This document shows, piece by piece, positions 36,015-43,322 of a stretch of DNA of 64,000 nt (position 1 is its first letter; every line of letters begins with the position of its first letter). The stretch is from Pseudomonas sp. NBRC 111124 (GTDB taxonomy: Bacteria; Pseudomonadota; Gammaproteobacteria; Pseudomonadales; Pseudomonadaceae), in the NCBI RefSeq assembly GCF_001320245.1, contig NZ_BCBA01000034.1, positions 1-64,000 of the forward strand, written 5' to 3'. The notes beneath the pieces are model-generated. The model was not told where the DNA came from, searched no databases, and saw nothing but the letters and a program-made list of their open reading frames with translations. The position numbers and the translations under genes are program-made.

Positions 36015-36082
36015 TGCAATTTACCTGACCCACCCAAGGCGATTAGGATCGGTAGACACACGTACCGATAAGGATGATCGCC

Positions 36083-37048
36083 ATGTTCGACCTCGCCGCC
36101 CTGCGCGAAGCCGCCGTTTTCGTTCACCAGCACGTTCCGCCAACGCCACAGCGCGTCTGGCCGCTGCTGGCCGAGCGGGTGGGCTGCAAGCTGTGGGTCA
36201 AGCACGAAAACCATGCCCCCACCGGCGCTTTCAAGGTGCGCGGCGGGTTGGTCTATGTGCGTTCGCTGCTGGCTGCCGGCAAGCCCCCGCGGGGCCTGGT
36301 CACCGCCACCCGTGGCAACCACGGCCAGAGCATGGCACTGGCCGCGAGCCAGGCCGGTGTGCCGCTGGTGATCGTGGTGCCCGAGGGCAACTCGAAAGAG
36401 AAAAACGCAGCCATGCGTGCACTGGGCGCCGAGCTGGTGGAGCACGGTGTCGACTTCGACGTGGCCCGCGAAGAGGCGGCCCGCCTGGCGGACGAGCTGG
36501 GTTATGACATGGTGCCGTCGTTCCACCCTGAGCTGGTGCGTGGGGTGGCCACCTATGCCCTGGAGCTGTTCGACGCGGTTAGCGAGCTGGATTGCGTGTA
36601 CGTGCCGATTGGCATGGGCTCGGGTATCTGCGGGCTGATCCAGGCGCGCAACCTGCTGGGGCTGAAGACCGAGATCGTCGGCGTGGTCTCCAGTGCGGCC
36701 GATGCCTATGCGCAGAGTTTCGAGCGGGGCCGCATCGTCACCACCGCCACTGCCGATACCTTTGCTGATGGTATGGCCTGCCGGGTACCGCACCCGGATG
36801 CTTTCGCCCTCGTTCGCGAGCATGCCGCACGCATCGTGCGGGTCACCGACAGCGAAGTGGCAGAAGCCATGCGCATCTATCACGAAACCACCCATAACAC
36901 TGCCGAAGGCGCGGGTGCCGCTGCATTGGCGGCGTTGCTGCAAGAGCGCAAGCGCCAGGCCGGCAAACGCGTGGCAGTGGTGCTGAGCGGCGCCAACGTG
37001 GATCGCGAGCGTTATGCGCAGGTGCTGGCGGGTACTGAAAGATCCTGA
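36083..37048 (+). CDS. Threonine dehydratase-like PLP enzyme
   Basis: 321 residues. Fold type II PLP enzyme with the PLP Lys in HENHAPTGAFKVRGGLVYV (about 45-63), substrate loop TATRGNHGQSMALAAS, phosphate-binding glycine run IGMGSGICGLIQARNL, and a conserved TADGMA-type ATADTFADGMACRVP. No C-terminal ACT domain, so it is the catabolic/short type and could act on threonine, serine or a beta-hydroxy amino acid. ATG 36083 is preferred over 36074 because AAGGA lies 8 bases before it. The hic pair starts 47 bp downstream but has its own operator. Confidence 0.85.
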   Translation: MFDLAALREAAVFVHQHVPPTPQRVWPLLAERVGCKLWVKHENHAPTGAFKVRGGLVYVRSLLAAGKPPRGLVTATRGNHGQSMALAASQAGVPLVIVVPEGNSKEKNAAMRALGAELVEHGVDFDVAREEAARLADELGYDMVPSFHPELVRGVATYALELFDAVSELDCVYVPIGMGSGICGLIQARNLLGLKTEIVGVVSSAADAYAQSFERGRIVTTATADTFADGMACRVPHPDAFALVREHAARIVRVTDSEVAEAMRIYHETTHNTAEGAGAAALAALLQERKRQAGKRVAVVLSGANVDRERYAQVLAGTERS

Positions 37049-37067
37049 ATGAAAATCGGGGAAAAAG

Positions 37068-37088
37068 TGCTATCTTATTTTGATAGCA
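37068..37088. promoter_or_regulatory. Palindromic operator of hicAB
   Basis: TGCTATC-ttatttt-GATAGCA, perfect 7-bp arms, ending 7 bp before the hicA ATG. HicB-type antitoxins carry a DNA-binding C-terminus and autorepress at such promoter-overlapping palindromes. Confidence 0.75.
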
Positions 37089-37095
37089 TTTTCCG

Positions 37096-37350
37096 ATGAA
37101 CACTCGATACCGAAAAATCTACGACGCTATCTTCAGGACGCCCACCACGGCCTCGTTGGCGTTTGCTGAGGTCGAAGCCCTGGTGCTTCACCTTGGCGGG
37201 CAGGTGCTGGAGCGGCAAGGCTCCAGGGTCAAGCTGGTGCTTGGCGGCCAAAGCTGGAGGTACCATCGCCCCCATCCCGGCAAGGAAGCCAAACGGTATC
37301 AGATTGAAGAAGCCCGCGAATTCTTGCTGCGGGCAGGAGTCAGCCTATGA
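37096..37350 (+). CDS. hicA: HicA-family mRNA interferase toxin
   Basis: 84 residues with a double-stranded RNA-binding-like fold: helix RKIYDAIFRTPTTASLAFAEVEALVLHLGGQ, then strands QGSRVKLVLGGQSWRYHRPHPGKEAKRYQIEEAREFLLRAG. The HRPHP motif (about 57-61) is the conserved histidine block of this HicA subfamily; the more usual catalytic GSxH is GSRV here, as in related pseudomonad proteins, so the active His may be the HRPHP one. Overlaps hicB by 4 nt. No Shine-Dalgarno is obvious, as is common for toxins. Confidence 0.85.
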   Translation: MNTRYRKIYDAIFRTPTTASLAFAEVEALVLHLGGQVLERQGSRVKLVLGGQSWRYHRPHPGKEAKRYQIEEAREFLLRAGVSL

Positions 37351-37679
37351 GTTGCATGCGCTACAAGGGCTATGCCGCCCGTATCGAATACGATGAGCGT
37401 GATGACATTTTTGTTGGCCGTGTGCTGGGCATGCGCGACATCATCAGTTTCCACGCAAGCTCGGTGCCCGAGCTTCATGAAGCCTTCCGGGAGGCGCTGG
37501 AGGATTACCTGGCCGACTGCGAGGAGCAGGGCATCGCCCCGGAGAAGCCCGCGTCAGGCAAGGTCATGCTGCGCATCCGTCCAGAGGTACATGCGGCGGC
37601 CAGCGTTGCCGCCCGCGCTGCAGGCAAAAGCCTGAACCAGTGGGCGGACGAGGTGTTCGAGCAGGCGGCTCTGGCCTGA
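37347..37679 (+). CDS. hicB: HicB-family antitoxin
   Basis: 110 residues. The N-terminal HicB fold (MRYKGYAARIEYDERDDIFVGRVLGMRDIISFHASSVPELHEAFREALEDYLADCEEQG, about 4-62) inactivates the toxin by binding it; the C-terminal part VMLRIRPEVHAAASVAARAAGKSLNQWADEVFEQAA is a ribbon-helix-helix DNA-binding motif that would bind the 37068-37088 palindrome. Start ATG overlaps hicA stop. Confidence 0.9.
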   Translation: MSCMRYKGYAARIEYDERDDIFVGRVLGMRDIISFHASSVPELHEAFREALEDYLADCEEQGIAPEKPASGKVMLRIRPEVHAAASVAARAAGKSLNQWADEVFEQAALA

Positions 37680-37753
37680 TCGCACAACTTTCCATCCCTT
37701 TACCACTCGTGGCAGGCTCTACGGCGCCTGATTACCCCGTCTTTGAGTGCTCG

Positions 37754-38401
37754 ATGCCTTTTTCCAACGGTTTTCTCCTCAGCCTGTCCCTGTGCCTCGA
37801 CATCGGGGTGGCCAACATCGCCATGATCACCCTGGCCATGCAGCGTGGCTTCCTGCAGGGCTTCTGGCTCGGTCTGGGGACCTGTGTGGGCGACCTGATC
37901 TACGCCATAGCGGCGCTGGCCGGCATGACCGTGTTGCTGCAGTTCGAAAGCGTGCGTTGGGCCTTGTGGCTTGGCGGTTCGGCGTTGCTGGTGTGGTTCG
38001 CCATCAAGATGCTGTTGGCCGCCTGGCGTGGCGGGCATTTGGCGGCCAATGTGGACGTGGTGGTGGAGTCGGGCTGGCGCGAGTTTCTGCGGGGCATCTT
38101 CCTGGCCATGTCGTCGCCCAGCGCCATCCTCTGGTTTGCTGCGGTCGGCGGCGTACTGATAGCTCGCTCCGGTGGGGGCGGCGCGCTGGATGCCGGGCTG
38201 TTCCTGGGCGGCTTCTTCGCCGCTGGGCTGGTCTGGTGCTTGAGCCTGTGTGGCATCGCCAGCCATGGCGGGCGATTGCTGGGGGATCGCCTGCTGACCT
38301 GGTCTTACCTGCTGTCGGCGGCGATTTTCTGCTATTTCGCGGTATACGTGATCATCTCAGGCTACCGTGAATTCATTCTCGCCAGCCCACCGCTTACCTG
38401 A
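37754..38401 (+). CDS. LysE/RhtB-family exporter
   Basis: 215 residues with about five to six helices. The N-terminal SLCLDIGVANIAMITLAMQRGFLQGFWLGLGTCVGDLIYAIAALAGM follows the LysE pattern (G-x-x-x-G-D-x-x-Y). Later AMSSPSAILWFAAVGGVL is the family's N-P-x-x-x-x-F segment in variant form. Such proteins export amino acids or homoserine lactones; substrate unknown. Start ATG 37754. A GyrI-like gene starts 10 bp after it. Confidence 0.87.
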   Translation: MPFSNGFLLSLSLCLDIGVANIAMITLAMQRGFLQGFWLGLGTCVGDLIYAIAALAGMTVLLQFESVRWALWLGGSALLVWFAIKMLLAAWRGGHLAANVDVVVESGWREFLRGIFLAMSSPSAILWFAAVGGVLIARSGGGGALDAGLFLGGFFAAGLVWCLSLCGIASHGGRLLGDRLLTWSYLLSAAIFCYFAVYVIISGYREFILASPPLT

Positions 38402-38411
38402 GGCAATGCTC

Positions 38412-38888
38412 ATGACCCCGCAAGCAATTTCCCCTGCGCGTTACGAAGACGGTCGCTCGCTGCACCTGGCCGGTTTTGCCGAGCGATTCGGCATGAGCGA
38501 CCTGAGCGGGTTGCCATTGCTCTGGCATCGCTTCGCGCCGCACCTTGGGCATGTGCCTGGGCAGCGGGATCATGACAGTTATGGGGTCTGCTACAACCCC
38601 GACGCGCAAGGCGACTTCGATTACCTGGCAGCTGTGGCAGTCAATGCGGACCAACCCCTGCCCGACGGGTTCAGCACTTTGGCGCTGGCGCCGCAGCATT
38701 ACGCAGTGTTCGAGCACCATGGCAGCTTGCAGTGCCTGAAAGCGACCTTCGATGGCATTTTCCAGTGGCTGCCGCAATCGGGTGAACAGCAGGCCGATGC
38801 GCCACTGTTCGAGCGCTACCCAGCCGGTTTCGACCCTGCCGACCCTCATGCGGTCATGGAAATCTGGATTCCCCTGCTGCGCAAATAA
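38412..38888 (+). CDS. GyrI-like small-molecule-binding domain protein
   Basis: 158 residues, a SHS2/GyrI-like (AraC effector-binding) module without any HTH. Family strands: LHLAGFAERFG, then SYGVCYNPDAQGDFDYLAAVAVNAD (about 62-86), HYAVFEHHGSLQCLKATFDGIFQWLPQSG and the acidic FERYPAGFDPADPHAVMEIWIPL ending. It probably binds a small hydrophobic cation or drug. ATG 38412 is preferred (GAGG 8 bases upstream) over ATG 38406. Probably co-transcribed with the LysE gene. Confidence 0.82.
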   Translation: MTPQAISPARYEDGRSLHLAGFAERFGMSDLSGLPLLWHRFAPHLGHVPGQRDHDSYGVCYNPDAQGDFDYLAAVAVNADQPLPDGFSTLALAPQHYAVFEHHGSLQCLKATFDGIFQWLPQSGEQQADAPLFERYPAGFDPADPHAVMEIWIPLLRK

Positions 38889-38990
38889 TTCCGGCAGCCT
38901 GTCGATCTTTGCGATTACCGTTCGACCATGAGCTGAAGGTACAACAGATGCTTGTGCCGAAACGCTCATGAACGATCGGAGGAATGCACG

Positions 38991-39416
38991 ATGAACACAG
39001 CCGCGGAAAACGAAATCCGTCAGCTTATCGAGCGCTGGATGCAGGCCGTGCGTGACCGAGACATCCCCGCCATTACCGCGCCCTACGCCGACGACATCGT
39101 CGCCTTCGATGCCATCCAGTCATTGCAATTCGTGGGCAAAGCCACCTACACGGCGCACTGGGAAATGTGCATGAACCTGTGCCCTGGGCCCATGGTCTTC
39201 GAGCTCGCTCAACTGACTGTACACGCCGAGGGCGAGCTGGCCTTGGCGCACTGGCTGAACCGCTGTGGCCCGGGCGATGACGAGAGCCAGTGCGGCTTCA
39301 TGCGTGCCACCGTCGGCTACCGCAAGGTCGGCGGCCAGTGGCAGGTGATCCACGAACACTGGTCGGCACCTTTCGACATGCAAACCCAGAAAGCACTGTT
39401 CGATCTCAAGCCTTGA
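38991..39416 (+). CDS. SnoaL/DUF4440-like protein (ketosteroid isomerase fold)
   Basis: 141 residues. A small cone-shaped alpha+beta fold: N-terminal helix EIRQLIERWMQAVRDRDIPAITAPYADDIVAFDAI (about 7-41) then strands with WLNRCGP, RATVGYRKVGGQWQVIHEHWSAPFD. Such proteins bind small hydrophobic ligands or isomerise/hydrolyse them. GGAGG precedes ATG 38991. First gene of a run (43 bp, 20 bp, 1-nt overlap) that ends with an ECF sigma factor. Confidence 0.85.
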   Translation: MNTAAENEIRQLIERWMQAVRDRDIPAITAPYADDIVAFDAIQSLQFVGKATYTAHWEMCMNLCPGPMVFELAQLTVHAEGELALAHWLNRCGPGDDESQCGFMRATVGYRKVGGQWQVIHEHWSAPFDMQTQKALFDLKP

Positions 39417-39459
39417 TCGGCTATCGCCAAATGCACCTTGCCAACGCCTGGAGACGACC

Positions 39460-39804
39460 ATGAAATACCTGTGCCTGGTCTATTGTGACGAAGGGCTGCT
39501 GCACAGCCTGCCCGAGAGCCCGGAAGATGCCGAATGCATGGCCTACGCCGAATCGCTGCAGAGCGCCGGGCGCATCATCGCCGCCGAAGCGCTGAAAACC
39601 GTACAGACCGCCACCACCGTGCGCATGCGCGCAGGGCGAATGAGCATCACCGATGGCCCGTTCGCCGAAACCAAGGAGCAGCTCGCTGGCTTTTACCTGG
39701 TCGATGCCCGTGACCTCAACGAGGCGCTGAACATCGCCAAGGGCATTCCAGCAGCACGGGTTGGTAGCGTGGAAGTGCGGCCAGTGCGCGAACTGCAACC
39801 CTGA
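39460..39804 (+). CDS. YciI/DGPF-domain protein
   Basis: 114 residues. YciI-like ferredoxin fold with the signature motif MSITDGPFAETKEQLAGFYLVDARDLNEAL (about 48-77); DGPF gives the family its name. Function is unknown, but DGPF genes are known companions of ECF42 sigma factors, fitting the sigma gene two genes downstream. Confidence 0.88.
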   Translation: MKYLCLVYCDEGLLHSLPESPEDAECMAYAESLQSAGRIIAAEALKTVQTATTVRMRAGRMSITDGPFAETKEQLAGFYLVDARDLNEALNIAKGIPAARVGSVEVRPVRELQP

Positions 39805-39824
39805 CAGCAAGGAGAACAACAAGA

Positions 39825-40310
39825 ATGACCCTTGTCCAACCCGCGCCAGCGCAGCACGAGCTGGCCATCAGCCGCTTGATCGATGCCCCGCCTGCCAAGG
39901 TATTTCGTGCCTGGACCGAGCCTGAATGGCTGATGCAGTGGTGGGGGCCCCATGGTATGACCACCCCGGAGTGCGAGATGCAACTGTGGGTCGGGGGGCT
40001 TTTTCGTACGCTGATGCGTGCCCCGGATGGCTCCGAGTACCCGACCCAGGGGGTGTTCCTGGAAATTGCCGCACCACGTCGGCTGGTGTTCACCGATGCC
40101 TTCGGGCCGGGTTGGGTACCGTCGGACAAGGCGTTCATGACAGCAGTGATCAGCTTTGACGAAGAAAACGGCAAGACCCGCTACACCGCCCGTGCCTGGC
40201 ACTGGAATGCAGCCGACAGCCGTGCCCATGAAGAAATGGGTTTCCACCAGGGCTGGGGAGAGAGCCTGGACCGCCTGGTGGAGGTCGTGACCCAGCGGAT
40301 GCCTGACTGA
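39825..40310 (+). CDS. SRPBCC/AHSA1-domain protein
   Basis: 161 residues; START-like hydrophobic cavity fold of the AHSA1 type. Key stretch: HELAISRLIDAPPAKVFRAWTEPEWLMQWWGPHGMTTPECEMQLWVGGLFRTLM (about 9-62), closing with AMHEEMGFHQGWGESLDRLVEVV. Common partner of DGPF and ECF genes. The TGA stop shares its A with the ATG of the sigma gene (40310). AAGGAG upstream. Confidence 0.88.
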   Translation: MTLVQPAPAQHELAISRLIDAPPAKVFRAWTEPEWLMQWWGPHGMTTPECEMQLWVGGLFRTLMRAPDGSEYPTQGVFLEIAAPRRLVFTDAFGPGWVPSDKAFMTAVISFDEENGKTRYTARAWHWNAADSRAHEEMGFHQGWGESLDRLVEVVTQRMPD

Positions 40311-41548
40311 TGGCACAGCTGCTGCAGGTACGTGGCGAAGTCGAAGCGGTATACCGGCGTGATTCGCGGCGCATCCTGGCCACGCTGATTCGCCTGCTGG
40401 GGGATTTCGACCTGGCCGAGGAGGCCATGCACGATGCCTTCTTCATTGCCGTCGAGCGCTGGCAGCGCGATGGCATCCCCGACAATCCGCGGGCCTGGCT
40501 GGTCTCGACCGGGCGCTTCAAGGCCATTGACGCATTGCGCCGACGTGCCCGCTTCGACCGCTCCCAGGCCGACCTGATCATGCTGATCGAAGGCCAGGGG
40601 CTGGACCCCAGTGAAGAGGCGTTGCTCGCCGATGACCGCTTGCGGTTGATCTTCACCTGCTGCCACCCGGCCCTGGCGGCTGATGCCCAGGTACCGCTGA
40701 CCCTGCGTGAAGTCTGCGACCTGACCACCGAGCAGATCGCGCGGGCCTTCTTGCAGAGCCCTGCGACCATCGCCCAGCGCATCGTCCGCGCCAAAGCCAA
40801 GATTCGTGATGCCGGCATTCCTTATCAGGTCCCGGAACTGCATGAGTTGCCCGAACGCCTGGAAAGTGTATTGCGGGTCATCTATCTGGTGTTCAACGAG
40901 GGTTACTCGGCGTCGTCGGGCGAGGTATTGCTGCAGCAGGAGCTGAGCGACGAAGCGATCCGCCTTGGGCGCCTGCTGGTTCAATTGTTGCCGCACGCCG
41001 AAGCCGTGGGTTTGCTGGCGCTGATGTTGCTGCAGGCATCACGGCAGCGGGCCCGCAGCGATGCCGAAGGTAACCTGGTACTGCTTGGCCAGCAGGACCG
41101 CAGCCTGTGGGACCGCGAACTGATTGCCGAAGGTTGCGAGCTGGTGCGCCTGGCCTTGGCCAGCCGGGCCTTTGGTGCCTACACCGTGCAGGCCGCGATC
41201 GCGGCCGTGCATGCCGAGGCAGTGACGGCGCAAGAGACCGACTGGGCAGAAATTGTCGGGCTTTACGATGTGCTGCAACGGCACTGGCCATCAGCCGTTG
41301 TGGCGCTCAACCGGGCGGTGGCGCTGGCCAAGCGCGACGGGGCGCAGGCGGGGCTGGACGCGGTGGAGGCGATTCTGGCGGCTGGGGAGTTGCGCGACTA
41401 TCACCTGGCGCATGCGGCGCGGGCGGAGATGCATCAGCAGCTGGGCAATGTGGATGAGGCGCGGGCGGCTTGGCAACAGGCGCTGGAGCTGACCAGGCAG
41501 GAGCCGGAGCGGCGGCATATCGAAAGGCGATTGCGCGAATTGATGTAG
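40310..41548 (+). CDS. ECF sigma factor with long C-terminal domain (ECF42-like)
   Basis: 412 residues. Sigma-70 region 2 lies near the N-terminus (RIRLLGDFDLAEEAMHDAFFIAVERW..., about 26-51) and region 4 is LTLREVCDLTTEQIARAFLQSPATIAQRIVRAKAKIRDAGIPY (about 127-169). The remaining 240 residues are helical, with ELAE-like repeats and the ending AALNRAVALAK...GELRDYHLAHAARAEMHQQLGNVDEARAAWQQALEL that looks like a TPR segment. Long C-terminal extension and DGPF neighbour are hallmarks of ECF42, which lacks an anti-sigma factor. It probably transcribes its own operon. Confidence 0.88.
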   Translation: MAQLLQVRGEVEAVYRRDSRRILATLIRLLGDFDLAEEAMHDAFFIAVERWQRDGIPDNPRAWLVSTGRFKAIDALRRRARFDRSQADLIMLIEGQGLDPSEEALLADDRLRLIFTCCHPALAADAQVPLTLREVCDLTTEQIARAFLQSPATIAQRIVRAKAKIRDAGIPYQVPELHELPERLESVLRVIYLVFNEGYSASSGEVLLQQELSDEAIRLGRLLVQLLPHAEAVGLLALMLLQASRQRARSDAEGNLVLLGQQDRSLWDRELIAEGCELVRLALASRAFGAYTVQAAIAAVHAEAVTAQETDWAEIVGLYDVLQRHWPSAVVALNRAVALAKRDGAQAGLDAVEAILAAGELRDYHLAHAARAEMHQQLGNVDEARAAWQQALELTRQEPERRHIERRLRELM

Positions 41549-41551
41549 TGG

Positions 41552-41656
41552 CTTTACCGGTCCATTCGCGGGTGAACCCGCTCCCACAAGGTTTAGTGAA
41601 GGCCTGGTAGGCAGTGCATCACCTGTGGGAGCGGGCGTGCCCGCGAAGAATCCAAC
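41552..41656. repeat. REP pair (inverted, degenerate left unit)
   Basis: ccggtccattcgcgggtgaacccgctcccacaagg on the left faces acctgtgggagcgggcgtgcccgcgaagaa on the right. The left unit is diverged (ccattcgcggg in place of ccttcgcggg). Confidence 0.85.
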
Positions 41657-41663
41657 ACTGATA

Positions 41664-42134
41664 TCAGCTGGCGACGAAGTTCGGCGGCGATACCAGTTCG
41701 ACGGTCTGTTGCTTGCGCGGTGCCAGGATCTCGGCCACGCCCTCGACCACCAGCTCATCGTTCTGGTTGTACACGTTGGTGGCGATACGCACCTTGAACT
41801 TTGGCAGTTTCTCGAGGATTTCCAGGCGCACGGTCAGGGTGTCGCCGATCTTCACCGGCTTCTGGAAGCTCATCTGCTGGCCCAGGTAGATGGTGCCAGG
41901 GCCAGGCAGGGTGCAGGCCACTGCGGCGCTGATCAGGGCGCCGCTGAACATGCCGTGGGCGATGCGTTCCTTGAACATGCTCTTGGCGGCGAATTCCGCA
42001 TCCAGGTGCACCGGGTTGTGGTCACCGGACATGGCGGCGAACAGCTGGATGTCGCGTTCTTCGACGGATTTCTCGTAGGTGGCCGTCTGGCCGACTTCAA
42101 GGGCTTCGTAAGGCGTGTTGGTGACCTGGGTCAT
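41664..42134 (-). CDS. phaJ4: MaoC-family (R)-specific enoyl-CoA hydratase (PhaJ4-like)
   Basis: 156 residues, hot-dog fold with the hydratase motif FAAMSGDHNPVHLDAEFAAKSMFKERIAHGMFSGAL (about 32-68), where Asp and His of DHNPVH are catalytic. Links beta-oxidation enoyl-CoA to (R)-3-hydroxyacyl-CoA for polyester (PHA) synthesis or other R-specific routes. In P. putida a PhaJ4 gene lies beside the fadD pair, which matches this location. Start ATG 42134. Confidence 0.82.
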   Translation of the reverse strand: MTQVTNTPYEALEVGQTATYEKSVEERDIQLFAAMSGDHNPVHLDAEFAAKSMFKERIAHGMFSGALISAAVACTLPGPGTIYLGQQMSFQKPVKIGDTLTVRLEILEKLPKFKVRIATNVYNQNDELVVEGVAEILAPRKQQTVELVSPPNFVAS

Positions 42135-42167
42135 TGGGTTTCCTTAAGGGGCGGGCGAGGGCGCCTG

Positions 42168-43112
42168 TCATTCACTGCGAGCAGGGCGGCCTAGGGCCAT
42201 CGCCTGCTCCAACCAAGCGAGGATATCAGCGGTGACCTCGTCGCGGTTGAGTTCGTTGAGTACTTCATGCCGCGCCTCAGGATAGACGCGCAGCTGTACA
42301 TGTCTATTGCCGGTCGCACGCAGCGCGTCGGCCAGAAGGGTGAGACGCCTGCCGGCGCTCACCGGATCACATTCGCCGCCAATCACCAGCATGGGCAGGT
42401 TCGGGTCGATCTGCGCAAGGTTGTGCGCCTGGCTGATCTGCGCCAGCCCGTGCAGCAGGTCGAGCCACAGCTGGTTGCTGCAGCGAAAGCCGCACAGCGG
42501 ATCGTTGACGTACTTGTCCACTTGCGCCGGGTCACGGCTGAGCCAGTCGAACGCCGTGCGGGTGGGCTTGAAAGCGTTGTTGAACGAGCCGAACGACAGC
42601 CACTCGATCAATGCGCTCTTGCCTAGTGGCCCCTGGCGCCAGGCTTCCAGGCGTGCAATCAGGCGTGCTGCCCGATACAGCGCAGCGGGCTGGAAGTTGG
42701 AACCACTGAGAATCGCCCCGTGCAGGCTGCCACTGTGGTGCGTGAGATAGGCCTGGGCGATGTAGCTGCCCATGCTGTGGCCGAACAGAAACAGCGGAGT
42801 ACAAGGGAACTGCTGGCCGATGTGCTGGGCCAGCAGGCCCAGGTCGTTGACCACGGCATTCCAGCCATGTTGCCGGGCGAACAGGCCGAGGCTGCCCTGT
42901 TCGGCAGTGCGCCCGTGGCCGCGCAGGTCTGGCGCCACAAGGGCGTAGCCGGCATCGCAGAGGGCCTGGCCCAGGCGCTGGTAGCGGCCGGCATGCTCGG
43001 CCATGCCATGCGCCAGCAGCACCACGGCCTTGACCGGTGTAGCCGGCAGCCATTGGTGCACGTAGAGCTGACAGTGCTCGCTGGCAGGCAGCCAGAATGC
43101 ATCATGGGGCAT
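42168..43112 (-). CDS. Alpha/beta hydrolase, monoacylglycerol lipase-like
   Basis: 314 residues. Nucleophile elbow GHSMGSYIAQAY (about 118), the oxyanion-loop phrase LLAHGMAEHAGRYQRLGQALCDAGYAL (about 34), Asp in VIGGECDPVSAG (about 233) and the final His in YPEARHEVLNELNR (about 262). The phrase HGMAEHAGRY is that of monoglyceride-lipase and lysophospholipase relatives. It is 33 bp upstream of the MaoC gene on the same strand; a role in freeing fatty acids for fadD is inferred. Confidence 0.85.
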   Translation of the reverse strand: MPHDAFWLPASEHCQLYVHQWLPATPVKAVVLLAHGMAEHAGRYQRLGQALCDAGYALVAPDLRGHGRTAEQGSLGLFARQHGWNAVVNDLGLLAQHIGQQFPCTPLFLFGHSMGSYIAQAYLTHHSGSLHGAILSGSNFQPAALYRAARLIARLEAWRQGPLGKSALIEWLSFGSFNNAFKPTRTAFDWLSRDPAQVDKYVNDPLCGFRCSNQLWLDLLHGLAQISQAHNLAQIDPNLPMLVIGGECDPVSAGRRLTLLADALRATGNRHVQLRVYPEARHEVLNELNRDEVTADILAWLEQAMALGRPARSE

Positions 43113-43322
43113 GGCGAATCCTTTGCGCGGAGGTTACCCGCACAGTGTATGCACAACCGGCCGAATTGCAGGAAGGGCACAAATAAGATTCACAATGTTA
43201 ATGGCGGCACTTGGCGTATATGCCGCCTCGGGCTTACCTGCTAACGTCGGTCCAACGCCTTTTTGCCACCAGGCAAACGGGGCAGGGAATCCGCGCGAGC
43301 TCAGGCAGAGGAACAATAATAA
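43113..43322. other. Intergenic promoter region between lipase-like gene and fadD2
   Basis: The 210-bp region contains two inverted repeats: GGCGGCA (43203-43209) with TGCCGCC (43221-43227), and TTTGCC-acca-GGCAAA (43262-43277). They are possible control sites for fadD2, but no known fatty-acid regulator site matches exactly. Confidence 0.4.

Noticed and set aside
37754..41548. A defence island around hicAB, LysE, GyrI-like and ECF genes
   Set aside because: Apart from the toxin-antitoxin pair, no nuclease, helicase, restriction or phage-sensing gene is in the stretch; the others are transport and sigma-module genes.
43262..43277. PsrA binding site before fadD2
   Set aside because: The inverted repeat TTTGCC-acca-GGCAAA differs from the CAAAC/GTTTG half-sites recalled for PsrA, so it is not called as one.
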